Source: Poriferisodalis sp965262965 (lineage in GTDB: Bacteria; Actinomycetota; Acidimicrobiia; Acidimicrobiales; Poriferisodalaceae). Taken from it: a stretch of DNA of 64,000 bases. This document shows, in pieces, positions 51,101 to 59,313 of the stretch. Under the pieces are notes generated by a model. The model was given only the letters and a program-made list of their open reading frames with translations. It was not told where the DNA came from and ran no database searches. Numbering within the stretch: position 1 is the first letter of the stretch; each line of letters begins with the position of its first letter. The position numbers and the translations under genes are program-made. Where the stretch lies: NCBI RefSeq assembly GCF_965262965.1, contig NZ_OZ253573.1, positions 496,001-560,000 of the forward strand, read 5' to 3'.

Positions 51101-52655
51101 GCGTCTTGAGGAACAGCGGGTTGCCGAATTCAGGTCGCAGCAGGGGCGTCGCCGGGAAATCCAATCTGTAGTGCTCGCAGAATCGCTCGACGGCGGCGTA
51201 GGGCTCATCAGCGAAACCTCGATGTGTCACCTCGTGAGCTGTGCTCCTGACCGAATCCGGGACGACGTGGTCGATGAACGGCGAACGAACCGACAAGACG
51301 ACACCGATCCACGGAGAAGCTCTCAGACGGGAAAGAAGGTCGGCGAGATGCGGCGGCCAGATCGCGTGGCCTTCTCCCTCATTGATCGCGTCGATCATGA
51401 ACAGCGCCCTGACGTCGGCAGCCTGCGCCGTGGCCTCCACGGCGCCCACGAACTGTTCCGCGGAGAGGTCTGTCAGGTCGAGCTGAGCGCGTGCCTGCAG
51501 CCACGGGAGCTCAGTCGTCGTGAACTGCTGGCCCATCAGCACAATGGTCGGAGACCCCTCGGCCAGCCGCCTCCGCGCGATGTCGCACAACAGGTGTGTC
51601 TTGCCGGACCCGGCTTGGCCCTTGACGATCAACAGGTCGCTGTTGACAACCCGTTCAAGCCCCATCAGCGTTGCCGATGCGTCCCACAGGGCCTGTCGCA
51701 CAGCACGCACCTCACTGACAGCATCCCTATACGGGTTCGACTGCCGCCGGCGCTCGACGTCTTCGGTCTGGTCGTGCTCGTCGAGAGCGTCCGCCTTCTC
51801 GAGCAGCGACGTGAGGGACTCGGACAGGCACGCGTCGACTTCGTCGATGGTCGAGACAATCCCCGACAGCGGCCACTGCTGATGCGCGGCACAGCGCATG
51901 CCATAGAGCTCGGCAACGACGGTGTCGACCGACTCGACAGCATCATCGAGCCCCGCGATGGCGTCGGATGCTTCTTCGCCTGCGAGCCGCCGCAGCGTGT
52001 AGGACGGCGCCAGACGGACGTTCTTGGCAAGTTCGCGCACCCGTGCCGCCGCAGCTGCGGTGCGGCCGAACGCCTCGAAGTCCCCGGCGATCGGGACATC
52101 GACATGAACCTCGGGCGTGTACCGAGGCCCCGCCACCTCGAGAGCCCGCTCCAGCTGCGGATTGAGCCACTCGTGGCTGAACTGCCCACCGGTGCCAAAC
52201 CAAAAGCGAAGACGGCCCACCTGACTGTCCTGCGACAGCAGGCCCGTCAGCTCAGACGACCCCCACCACACAAACTCGACTTCCCTCTGTCGTTCGTGCG
52301 CCCAGCTCTCCCAGGTGGCGACCCGTCGCTCCCACTTCTGCATCTCGGTTACGACGCCTGCGCGACAGCTGTCAGCACGATCGCGGGGAACGCACACGAA
52401 GTACAGGACCAACCGCGGGTGCGCATCCAAAGCCGCCTCGACCGATCGATCAAGCTGCCGCCACTGCGAATCACCCAGCGACTCGCGGAAGAACTTCGCC
52501 TGCCAACCCCATTCTCTGTCGTCCTCGAGCGTGCAGAAGCACTCCACACCACCGTCTGGGCTGCCTTTGCGAACGAACTCCGCGTCCGCCGGTGTCTCCA
52601 GACGCGCCAGTTGGCTGCACAACTCCTCAAAGCCATCTCGCTGAGAACCGTTCAA
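47469..52655 (-). CDS. Mrr-nuclease/STAND NTPase, Avs(AVAST)-like defence protein (3' end disrupted by IS630)
   Basis: Native residues are about 1-1505 (52655 to 48141); the last ~220 codons are read from IS630 and are not part of the ancestral protein. N-terminal Mrr-like PD-(D/E)xK nuclease: FEELCSQLA, RKGSPDGGVE (Asp34, Glu38), WQAKFF (Gln52-x-Lys54). Then WWGSSELTGLL and GPRYTPEVHVDVPI, then a STAND P-loop ATPase with Walker A VKGQAGSGKTHLL (about 345-353), Walker B ALFMIDAINEGEG (about 415-427), and winged-helix regions (GYEWFADHLIAKHLI). The C-terminal ~850 residues are helical and probably the sensor. This layout and size match antiviral Avs proteins that sense phage terminase or portal and degrade DNA. 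TTG start at 52655 is the only start that keeps the conserved SQRDGFEELC. Whether the truncated protein works is unknown. Confidence 0.82.
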   Translation of the reverse strand: MNGSQRDGFEELCSQLARLETPADAEFVRKGSPDGGVECFCTLEDDREWGWQAKFFRESLGDSQWRQLDRSVEAALDAHPRLVLYFVCVPRDRADSCRAGVVTEMQKWERRVATWESWAHERQREVEFVWWGSSELTGLLSQDSQVGRLRFWFGTGGQFSHEWLNPQLERALEVAGPRYTPEVHVDVPIAGDFEAFGRTAAAAARVRELAKNVRLAPSYTLRRLAGEEASDAIAGLDDAVESVDTVVAELYGMRCAAHQQWPLSGIVSTIDEVDACLSESLTSLLEKADALDEHDQTEDVERRRQSNPYRDAVSEVRAVRQALWDASATLMGLERVVNSDLLIVKGQAGSGKTHLLCDIARRRLAEGSPTIVLMGQQFTTTELPWLQARAQLDLTDLSAEQFVGAVEATAQAADVRALFMIDAINEGEGHAIWPPHLADLLSRLRASPWIGVVLSVRSPFIDHVVPDSVRSTAHEVTHRGFADEPYAAVERFCEHYRLDFPATPLLRPEFGNPLFLKTLCEGLHNRGERIIPVGTEGVTTVFGRHLNAIEAMIADKLDYDPRDRIVARALDAVASELAGRAVRWLSRRKARELVDPLAPSSGYRLSLYRALVDAGLLLESPGSDREDDWSVSFGYEWFADHLIAKHLIERCGDAAGLAAALTGGKAGSRVEGWELWNAPLEALSILLPELRGVELPSALSSHGTDPEVRRAFLSGLPWRDPARIGSDCRALVVDLLGTAFRRGTEEAFDALMACAVVPHHPLGAIFDEHLRNLEMPDRDAVWSHYLHRAYGREGPLDRLLDWTEKHPERVTALDDEAAEACAVVLAWCLTASHRFVRDRATKGLVAVLTDKIALSCDLVERFDDVDDPYVRERVMAAAYGVAMRIIDAQALAPLAEAVYRLIFADGRPPAHILLRDYARGVIERAQCLDASIDVESSLVVPPYGSDWPHIPDDSEMERLDPPLRQDQPELTNTERVHRRIAFSAMRWDFARYVIGTNSASRHWLTVPITESPWQSPEQRAEAFRRVLDPDLNEMFESLWRPSRTRTSEAYLAALSALLHAEFDDAEEPIFPFTVEEPDLDPDPEERFLAALSDEQQTAYQQIKAARDAPEPRLSLEVIQRYVLWRAFDLGWTIERFGDLDWRISSSNSNASRGTRKPERIGKKYQWIGYHEILAHISDRYQYRARYDDEAPAHEYSGAWQLSVRDIDPSAIVAPATASRERSGTASRWWRHDAPIASPDDTDDMLWLRREADIPDRNQQLRFIDPDSGSTWIKLQGMDVWQSSPPTGYDPHEVDQREIWLYACGYLIDTSDVEDFIAWSREVDYSGRWMPEPPRSHELFFGELGWSTASRALLGDHLGAQQPEPRDGPQCPIALQSAAFECSANGGEYDCSLAHGAEFYRPSPRIADALGLRWTGYGADFVHADGTLAAFDSSAHDNSHGVLLMREDSLASFLNETQSALVWATIGEKQAIRPRHRRDPWAGFLRITDAAVYDGGRLRGHRTTRLVSCLASSARYHGGAAAWLRQAMIGGGHGCTAGTADGRDRAGRRGTRDARAVGAAAQVVPGAGAAVPHRAGRGRGPPQQGDRCGAGVPSRDGVQVAPPVRRAPPRRALRRPAAGPAAHHRRRRRREGDRAHPGEHAGGRDALVGAVDGQSGGHLAVVGACHLAGVRAQAPPRRGVRAVPGPAVHRQGPRRGRAVPEPPRGRGGAVRGRKDPDTGTGPHRPRSCR

Positions 52656-53046
52656 GGCCCTGAGATCAGATCAATTCAGACCCATGTGCCCGGCACCTCG
52701 AAGTCGATGGACGGGGCCGATTGAACTTACCCCGGCACACTTTCGGTCCACGCGGAAACGCCCCAGCTCATCTGAGACGGCAACCGTGACCCACGGTCGC
52801 AGGTCTGGACATGGCTGGCTCACAGTCAAGCCACACCGCCATGAGTGCCGCACAATGCCGGTGCGAGACTCTGCTTCCGGGCATTGGGACCGGCACGGTC
52901 CACGGGGTCTCTCAGGAATCCAGCAGCGAGAGTCGCCGTCAGCGGGAAATTGTTCGTTCCTCTGTGCGGAGTGACCTCACGAGAACGCACAGCTTGGGGA
53001 ACTACCCTTGCCAGTACGCGAAACGGCTTCCTTGGGGGCGTGAACG
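52656..53046. other. 391-bp gap between STAND and HicB genes
   Basis: Promoters for the leftward STAND gene and rightward hicBA pair are expected here. Frames present are shadow frames of the neighbours. No repeats were seen. Confidence 0.45.
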
Positions 53047-53283
53047 ATGCCGAAGACCTACACGTTGCCCTACACACTCAAAGCCCCCTCCGAGGACACC
53101 GAGCACATGTATCTGGCCGAGGTGCCTGTGCTGCCGGGGTGCCGTGCGTGGGGCGAGACCGCCGAAGAAGCCCTGCACAACCTCGACGGCGTCGCGGCGG
53201 ACTTCATCGCATCGTACGAAGAGCACGGCGACGAACTCCCCCAGTCCATTGCCGCTGCCGGCGAACTCGTCATCGCGGTGTGA
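53047..53283 (+). CDS. hicB: HicB-family antitoxin
   Basis: 78-residue HicB-like fold: YLAEVPVLPGCRAWGETAEEALHNLDGVAADFIASYEEHGDELP, with the PGC(R)A motif after the first strand pair. HicB neutralises the HicA ribonuclease; this short form lacks the extra C-terminal DNA-binding domain. It precedes hicA and overlaps it by 4 nt. Inside the island. Confidence 0.9.
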   Translation: MPKTYTLPYTLKAPSEDTEHMYLAEVPVLPGCRAWGETAEEALHNLDGVAADFIASYEEHGDELPQSIAAAGELVIAV

Positions 53284-53489
53284 CGTATCGGGAACTGACC
53301 CGGAAACTGAAGTCACTCGGCTGCGAGTTCAATCGCCAATCGCGAGGCTCGCACGAGATCTGGCGCAACCCGGCCACAGGTACCCGGACCACGATCCCCA
53401 ACTGGGTCGGGCGGGATCTGCGCCACGGAACGATCCGGGCGATCATGCGAGACCTCGAACTCGACAAGGCGGCCTTCGACCAAGCCTGA
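53280..53489 (+). CDS. hicA: HicA-family mRNA interferase toxin
   Basis: 69-residue YcfA/HicA protein with dsRNA-binding-like fold: TYRELTRKLKSLGCEFNRQSRGSHEIWRNPATG ... GTIRAIMRDLEL; the catalytic His is in GSHEIW. GTG start in a GTGA overlap with hicB. Expected to cleave mRNA when antitoxin is lost; in the island it may stabilise it. Confidence 0.92.
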   Translation: MTYRELTRKLKSLGCEFNRQSRGSHEIWRNPATGTRTTIPNWVGRDLRHGTIRAIMRDLELDKAAFDQA

Positions 53490-53573
53490 CCGTCGCTCCC
53501 GCAGGCCGCGTCCCGACACTGGCCGAACGATTCAGCCAACTGGCCAAATGACCGGTCATCGAGGAGGGCGCAA

Positions 53574-53774
53574 ATGGCAGTCGTCCAGATCGCGAAGGGA
53601 ACTATTAGGGAACTGGAGGCACGAATTGCTTCTGATCAGTATCTATACGTTTCCCTTAGCTCCACCCGAAGCAGAGGCGCACAGCACTGTGGCCTCGCCC
53701 TCGCCTGCACACATGACTCGACGCCATTTGCCGTCGAGCGGAGCGGCGCAACTGACCGACGGACATTCCCGTAA
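53574..53774 (+). CDS. Possible small protein crossing attR
   Basis: 66 codons after a strong ribosome site (GAGGAGGG, 5-6 nt before ATG). The first ~30 residues (VVQIAKGTIRELEARIASDQYLYVSL) look protein-like; from the attachment repeat on, the sequence is probably shadow frame. If real it is a gene fragment whose 3' part was swapped by integration. Low confidence. Confidence 0.25.
   Translation: MAVVQIAKGTIRELEARIASDQYLYVSLSSTRSRGAQHCGLALACTHDSTPFAVERSGATDRRTFP
53653..53671. repeat. Right attachment repeat (attR)
   Basis: Identical to the 19-bp tRNA-Ala 3' sequence at 41988-42006. Only the acceptor-side fragment is present, with no full tRNA. Confidence 0.92.
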
Positions 53775-53803
53775 GGTCGCCGCCGCGCTCCGAAGGGATG
53801 TCG

Positions 53804-54214
53804 ATGACGGATCCGCTGATTCCGGTGCCAACGCCGGAAACCCAACCGTTCTGGGATGGCGTCGAGTCGGGTGAGCTTCGTCTGCCACGTTGCACCGATT
53901 GCGGCGGCGCCTACTTCCCGCCCAGCCCGGGCTGCCCCTCGTGCACCTCGCGCCGCACCGAGTGGATCACCGCCTCGGGCGACGCAACGCTGTACAGCTA
54001 CGTCATCAACCACCGGCCTCCTTCGGGTTGGGACAGCGACGGGCCGATGTCGGTTGCACTGGTGAGGCTGGCCGAGGGTCCGATGCTGGTGTCGACCGTC
54101 GTCGATTGCGAACAGACGCCGCAGGCGCTGATCCTCGATATGCCGCTTCGGGCGACATTCCGTCGGTTCGCCGACACCGATGTGCTGTGCTTCGCTCCTG
54201 AGGCGACCCGATGA
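53804..54214 (+). CDS. DUF35 OB-fold/zinc-ribbon acyl-CoA-associated protein
   Basis: About 136 residues: rubredoxin-like zinc ribbon (CTDCGGAYFPPSPGCPSCTSRR) followed by an OB fold (ATLYSYVINHRPPSGWDSDGPMSVALVRLAEGPMLVST). These DUF35 proteins form complexes with thiolase-like or lipid-transfer proteins and are needed for their activity. Overlaps the thiolase by ATGA. ATG at 53804 is favoured because AAGGG lies 6-7 nt upstream; an ATG two codons earlier is open too. Confidence 0.88.
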   Translation: MTDPLIPVPTPETQPFWDGVESGELRLPRCTDCGGAYFPPSPGCPSCTSRRTEWITASGDATLYSYVINHRPPSGWDSDGPMSVALVRLAEGPMLVSTVVDCEQTPQALILDMPLRATFRRFADTDVLCFAPEATR

Positions 54215-55367
54215 CGGTGAGTCCCACCTGCGCCATTGTCGGGGCAGCCGAGTCGACCGACATCGGTCGGGTCCCGCATTTCTCGTCCACAGGCCTTGCG
54301 CTGGACGCTGCGGCCAACGCCCTCGCGGATGCCGGGCTCACCGCCGCGGACATCGACGGCCTCACTACCGGCTACTTCCCCGTCGCCGACGTCTCGACGC
54401 AACTCGGCATCTACCCCAGCTGGGCCGACAACACCGTGGTCGCGGTTGTTCGTGGATGTTCCAACTACGCAACGCAATCGCCGCCATCGCAGCCGGATAC
54501 TGCACCACGGTGCTCATCGTCTACGGCGAGTCGGCTCGCAGCACCCGACACCTGACCAACACCAACGACGGGATGGCGCCGGGATCCATCGGACAGCAGT
54601 TCGACGCCCTGTATGGCGGTGGCACCCCAGCCGCACTGTTCTCATTGCCGATCGTTCGCTACATGGCCGAGTTCGGCTTGACCGAAGAACAGCTCGCAGC
54701 CGTGCCCGTAGCCCAGCGCAAGTGGGCCGCCATGAACCCCAGGGCCACGCTGCGGGACCCAGTCACTGTCGACGAGGTCCTGGCCGCGCCGATGATCGCC
54801 TGGCCCCTCCGACGATCGATGTGCTGCCTCGTCTCGGACACGGGGGGTGCACTCGTGGTCACCGCGTCCGAACGAGCTCCTGACTTCCCCGGTGCGCCCG
54901 TGTACGTGCTGGGGACTGGCGGAGCCCTCGAAGGAGGCCTCCTCAGCCCGGCGGGAGTCCGGGATCCCATGCGACCGGAATTCATTCACACCTCGGGTCG
55001 CGCCGCGTTCGGGGCCGCCGGCATCGAACACGACGACGTCGACCACCTCATGATCTACGACGCTTTCGCCCACAATCCGATCTTCGGCCTCGAAGGGCTC
55101 GGCTTCGTCGAACACGGCGAGGCCGGAGCGTTCATCGCGGACGGAAACACCGAGCCCGGCGGCCGACTGCCGATGAACACCAACGGCGGGGGCATGAGCT
55201 ATGCCCACGGCGGTGCCTACGGAATGATCTGCATGCTCGAATCCGTCCGCCAGGTGCGCGGCGAGGCGCCCGCCCAAGTCGCCGACGTCGAAGTCAGTGT
55301 TGCACATGGATGGGGCGGCTTCTGGTCCGCCTGCTCCACAATCGTGTTCGCCAACCGGCGTTCCTAG
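54211..55367 (+). pseudogene. Thiolase/lipid-transfer-type acetyltransferase, frameshifted
   Basis: Non-decarboxylating condensing-enzyme fold of the SCP-x/lipid-transfer thiolase kind, the usual partner of DUF35 proteins in sterol or fatty-acid side-chain degradation. Frame one (from ATG 54211) gives TCAIVGAAESTDIGRVPHFSSTGLALDAAANALADAGLTAADIDGL to about SWADNTVV; the rest (CSWMFQLRNAIAAIAAGYC ... PMNTNGGGMSYAHGGAYGM) is in another frame. The break is near 54439-54446; inserting one G (GTCGGCGGT for GTCGCGGT) restores the expected TVVGGCSWMFQ. Either a real mutation or a one-base sequencing loss. Confidence 0.88.
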
Positions 55368-55412
55368 CGGACGGCTTGCACCCCGCATTGCGGGACTAGT
55401 TTTCGCAGCACT

Positions 55413-57812
55413 ATGACGCTGCTGTCTCCTTACCGAGTGCTCGACCTGACCGATGATCGGGGCCACTTGGCCGGGTTCATCCTGGCACGGCTCGGTGCCG
55501 AGATCATTGCCATCGAGCCGCCGGGCGGTACCCCGGCGCGGCGACTGGGGCCATTCGACGCGAACGGTACCTCGTTGACGCACTCTCCCTACGCCCGCGG
55601 CAAGAAGTCTGTCGAGCTCGACATCACCACCCCAGATGGCGCCGATGCGCTCCGTCGATTGGCGGCCGGTGCCGACGCACTGCTGGAATCAGCCCCGCCT
55701 GGCGAGCTGGCATCGCTGGGCCTCGGACCCGATGCTCTCGCCGAAATCAACCCCGCACTCGTCATCGCTTCGATCTCGCCGTTCGGCCAGACCGGGCCTA
55801 AAGCCAACTGGGCGGCGGCTGATCTCACCGTGTGGGCATCGGGCGGCCCGATGCACCTGTGCGGTGACGAAGACCGGGCACCGCTGGGCGTGGGCGTTCC
55901 TCAGGCATTCCGTCACGCCGCTGCACACGCAGCATCAGTGGTGACGCTTGCACTGCTGGAACGCAATCAGTCCGGCAGGGGCCAGCACATCGACGTATCG
56001 GCGCAAGCCGTCGCGATGAACTCGACGATGTCGTCGGTGCTGTGCTCGCTGATCGGAGCGCCCTTGACCCTGCGAGGCGGCGGAGCGGTGCGCAGCGGCA
56101 ATCTCCGGCTGCGGTTCATGTACCCGGCCAGCGACGGGCACGTCTCGGTGACCCACGTGTTCGGGGCTGCCATCGGGCCAGCGACGGCTCGCCTGATGGA
56201 CTTGGTGCACACCGCAGGATTCTGCGATGCCGAGACCGCGTCGAAGGACTGGATCGGCTACGGCATGGCGCTCAGCGACGGCAGCGAGACGATCGAGGAT
56301 TTCGAGCGCATCAAGGAATGCGTCGCCGCGTTCACGTCCTCCCGAACGAAACAAGAACTGTTCGCCCTCGCCAACGAGCATCGCCTGCTGCTCGCACCCG
56401 TCGCCACAACCGCCGATGTCGCAGCATCGCAGCAATTGGCCGGTCGCCGCTACTGGGATGACGTCGACGGGCAGCGCTATCCGGGGCATTGGATGAAGCC
56501 CGAGCCCGCCGACGGCTCGGCAGATCGAGTGCCGGCCGTCGGCGAGCACACCGCCGTGATCCTGGCCTCGCAGCGGACACCGGCGGTGTTCGCCCCGGAG
56601 TCGCCGACCAGACGTGAGCGCCCGCTCGAAGGCTTGAAGGTGCTCGACTTCATGTGGGCAGTGGCCGGCCCGACGTTCTCGCGGATCCTCGCCGATGCGG
56701 GGGCGACCGTGATCCGAGTCGAGTCGTCAGTGCGGCTCGACGCGTGCCGTACGTTCCTGCCGTTCATCAACAACGACCCCGGGCCCGAGAACAGCGCCCT
56801 GTTCAACAACATGAATGCGGGCAAGCTCGGCATCACACTGAACCCGGGCACGCCAGCCGGCCTCGAAGTCGCCCACGACCTGATTCGCTGGGCCGATGTG
56901 GTGTGCGAGGCCTACACGCCCCGAGCCATGCGTTCATGGGGTCTGGACTACGACAATGTTCGCGAGATCAACCCATCGGTCGTCATGCTGTCGACCTGCC
57001 TGTTCGGCCAAAGCGGGCCGCTTGCCAACTTCGCGGGGTACGGCAACCTTTCGGGCGCAATGGCCGGGTTCTACAACATCACGGGCTGGCCCGATCGCGC
57101 CCCGGTCGGGCCCTATGGCGCCATCACCGACTACACCTCGCCGCATCCAGCACTGGCCAGCCTGCTCGCAGCCGTCGATCATCAACGCCGGACCGGTGAG
57201 GGCCGCTACATCGACTTCTCCCAGGCGGAGGCGTCGATTCACTTCATCGCGCCCGCCATGCTCGAGTACTTGCGCAATGGCACTGTCGTGCAAGGGCGGG
57301 GCAACTCCAGCGAACACGCCTGCCCGCACGGTGTCTTTCCCGCGGCCGGGGACGACCGGTGGGTTGCCGTGGTCGCACAAGATGACGACGCATGGGCTGC
57401 GCTCGCCCGCCTTGTCGGCTGCGCTGACCTCGCGACGCTGTCGGTCGACGACCGACTCGAACGGCGGGCAGAGCTCGAGGCTGCGGTCGCCACCTGGACG
57501 AGCAAGCTCGATGAAGCAGAGGTGGAACGGCAGTGCCAGGACGCCGGCGTGGCTGCACACCGGGTGCAGAACAGCCCCGAGCTGGCAGTCGACCCCCAGA
57601 TCACCCATCGGCGTCACTGGGTTGAGGTTCCCCACTCGACGCATGGCTCGACGATCATCGAGGCGCCCCGGTTCACCATGTCGCGCAGCCGAGTGTGGCC
57701 CGAGGTGGCCGCGCCCTCTCTCGGAGAGCACCTCTACGAAGTCCTGACTGAGCATCTCGGTTACGACGCTGATCGCGTTGCCGAGCTCGCCGCCGCAGAG
57801 GCATTCGACTAG
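55413..57812 (+). CDS. Double-domain CaiB/BaiF-type CoA transferase
   Basis: 799 residues, two family III CoA-transferase domains in one chain. Domain one about 1-385 (YRVLDLTDDRGHLAGFILARLGAEIIAIEPPGG ... SISPFGQTGPKANWAAADL); domain two about 405-799 (LKVLDFMWAVAGPTFSRILADAGATVIRVESS ... STCLFGQSGPLANFAGYGNLSGAM). A single such domain (~400 residues) makes the interlocked dimer in this family; the fused form is known in actinobacteria. Substrate unknown; adjacent thiolase and DUF35 genes suggest an acyl-CoA degradation pathway. ATG start. Confidence 0.9.
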   Translation: MTLLSPYRVLDLTDDRGHLAGFILARLGAEIIAIEPPGGTPARRLGPFDANGTSLTHSPYARGKKSVELDITTPDGADALRRLAAGADALLESAPPGELASLGLGPDALAEINPALVIASISPFGQTGPKANWAAADLTVWASGGPMHLCGDEDRAPLGVGVPQAFRHAAAHAASVVTLALLERNQSGRGQHIDVSAQAVAMNSTMSSVLCSLIGAPLTLRGGGAVRSGNLRLRFMYPASDGHVSVTHVFGAAIGPATARLMDLVHTAGFCDAETASKDWIGYGMALSDGSETIEDFERIKECVAAFTSSRTKQELFALANEHRLLLAPVATTADVAASQQLAGRRYWDDVDGQRYPGHWMKPEPADGSADRVPAVGEHTAVILASQRTPAVFAPESPTRRERPLEGLKVLDFMWAVAGPTFSRILADAGATVIRVESSVRLDACRTFLPFINNDPGPENSALFNNMNAGKLGITLNPGTPAGLEVAHDLIRWADVVCEAYTPRAMRSWGLDYDNVREINPSVVMLSTCLFGQSGPLANFAGYGNLSGAMAGFYNITGWPDRAPVGPYGAITDYTSPHPALASLLAAVDHQRRTGEGRYIDFSQAEASIHFIAPAMLEYLRNGTVVQGRGNSSEHACPHGVFPAAGDDRWVAVVAQDDDAWAALARLVGCADLATLSVDDRLERRAELEAAVATWTSKLDEAEVERQCQDAGVAAHRVQNSPELAVDPQITHRRHWVEVPHSTHGSTIIEAPRFTMSRSRVWPEVAAPSLGEHLYEVLTEHLGYDADRVAELAAAEAFD

Positions 57813-57940
57813 CACGGCGACAGCGCGATCCTTCTTTGTGCAGAAATGCCGGCTGAGGCGGCATATCTGCGCAAAGTCCGCGCCGGTCGGCCTGATCTGG
57901 CGGTCATGCCGCCTCTCCGCACAGCCTCTAACGTGCGTGC

Positions 57941-58564
57941 ATGGCAGGACTTGACCACATTGTGTACGCAGCACCAGATCTCGCGGCCGGAACCGCAGCC
58001 GTTGAGGCGCTGGTCGGCATGCGGGCGGCGCCAGGCGGGCCGCATCCGGGCGTCGGCACGCGCAACACGCTGCTCTCCCTCGGCGACGACGTGTACTTGG
58101 AGATCATCGCTCCGGATCCCGAACAACCCGAGCCAGCCAACCCACGGCCGTTCGGCATCGAAGGCATGGCCGAGGGGGCGTTGGTGACCTTTGCCGTGCA
58201 TGCATCCGACGGCGAGAGCATCGAAGATGTGACCGCCGCCATGCGCGCGTGCGGCGAAGACCCAGGCCCGGTCTGCGCAATGAGCCGTCTGAAGCCCGAC
58301 GGCGAAGAGATCCATTGGTCGCTGACCATGTCGGCGGGGCCTGGCTTGGTCCCGTTCGTCATCGATTGGGGCGACACCACGCATCCTGCAACGGTGACTC
58401 CGACCGGCTGCACGCTGGTGTCGTTGGCGGGCACTCACCCCGACCCGGACCACATCAATGCGCTGTACAGCGCCATCGGCATCGAAGTCGCGGTCACGGC
58501 GGGCGATGCAGTCAGCCTCGAAGCCACGCTTGACACTCCCAACGGCCGCGTCACGCTCCGCTGA
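57941..58564 (+). CDS. Glyoxalase-like (VOC) domain protein
   Basis: 207 residues: N-terminal LDHIVYAAPDLAAGTAAVEALVGMRAAPGGPHPGVGTRNTLLSLGDDVYLEIIAPD is the Glyoxalase_3-type VOC fold; the central part (FVIDWGDTTHPA) and C-terminus complete a second module. Metal ligands His6 and Glu54 are likely. Substrate unknown. ATG start. Confidence 0.85.
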   Translation: MAGLDHIVYAAPDLAAGTAAVEALVGMRAAPGGPHPGVGTRNTLLSLGDDVYLEIIAPDPEQPEPANPRPFGIEGMAEGALVTFAVHASDGESIEDVTAAMRACGEDPGPVCAMSRLKPDGEEIHWSLTMSAGPGLVPFVIDWGDTTHPATVTPTGCTLVSLAGTHPDPDHINALYSAIGIEVAVTAGDAVSLEATLDTPNGRVTLR

Positions 58565-58622
58565 GGCCGTCACGCTTGTCTGAATTCAGCTGAGTACGAG
58601 CGAAGCCTTCAGCTGCGCCGAA

Positions 58623-59291
58623 TCAGTCGCTGAGACTCCAGTCGACCGGATCGCGGCCCGCCTCGGCCAAGGCCGCATTGGCGCGACTGAACGGGCGGCT
58701 TCCAAGAAAGCCGTTGTGCGCGCTCAGCGGCGAAGGGTGAGCTGACTCGATGACGACATGGCGCGTCATGTCCACCAGCGTCTTCTTGCGACGGGCGAAC
58801 GCGCCCCACAGGATGAATACGACACGCTCAGGCTTCGCGCTGACAGCACGAATGACCTCGTCGGTGAACGTCTCCCAGCCCGCCGACCGGTGAGAAGCCG
58901 CCGATCGGGCCCGCACCGTGAGAAATGCGTTCAGCAACAGCACGCCTTGACGCGCCCAGGGCTCCAAGTTCCCGTGCGACGGAGGCTCGATGCCCATGTC
59001 GTCGCGAAGTTCGGTGAAGATGTTCTGCAGCGACGGGGGCGGCGGCACTCCGTGCGGCACCGAGAAGCACAGCCCGTGTGCCTGTCGGGGGCCGTGATAG
59101 GGGTCCTGTCCGAGGATCAGCACCTTGACCGACGCGTAGGGCGTCAAGTGCAACGCAGCGAAGACCTGATCTGGTGGCGGATACACCGGCCCGTTGCCGC
59201 GTTCGTCGGCCACGTACTGCGCCAGCGAGCCCCAGTACGGCTTGTCGAACTCCCCTCGGAGGATCGGATTCCAGTCGGTGCGCGGCATCAT
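58623..59291 (-). CDS. ung: Uracil-DNA glycosylase (family 1)
   Basis: Removes uracil from DNA. 222 residues: water-activating GQDPYHGP (Asp63 in motif at 61-68), the VLLLNAFLTV segment, and the Leu-intercalation/His motif HPSPLSAH (185-192). Start at the first of two Met codons (59291). Confidence 0.96.
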   Translation of the reverse strand: MMPRTDWNPILRGEFDKPYWGSLAQYVADERGNGPVYPPPDQVFAALHLTPYASVKVLILGQDPYHGPRQAHGLCFSVPHGVPPPPSLQNIFTELRDDMGIEPPSHGNLEPWARQGVLLLNAFLTVRARSAASHRSAGWETFTDEVIRAVSAKPERVVFILWGAFARRKKTLVDMTRHVVIESAHPSPLSAHNGFLGSRPFSRANAALAEAGRDPVDWSLSD

Positions 59292-59313
59292 CCGCTATCC
59301 GCCTCTCGCTGCG

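Larger units (their letters stand above)
41988..53671. mobile_element. tRNA-Ala-integrated genomic island with defence genes
   Basis: About 11.7 kb between two identical 19-bp sequences: 41988-42006 (tRNA-Ala 3' end plus 7 nt) and 53653-53671. An integrase lies directly inside the left end, pointing away from the tRNA, the classic arrangement of P4-type islands. Contents: integrase, OLD-family nuclease, ISL3 and IS630 insertion sequences, an Mrr/STAND protein and HicBA. Genes outside both ends are ordinary chromosomal ones. No replication, capsid or conjugation genes are seen, so it is a small integrative island of satellite or defence type. Confidence 0.88.

Noticed and set aside
53640..53700. 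Second tRNA gene at the right end of the island
   Set aside because: Only the 3' 19 bp match the tRNA; there is no D or anticodon arm.
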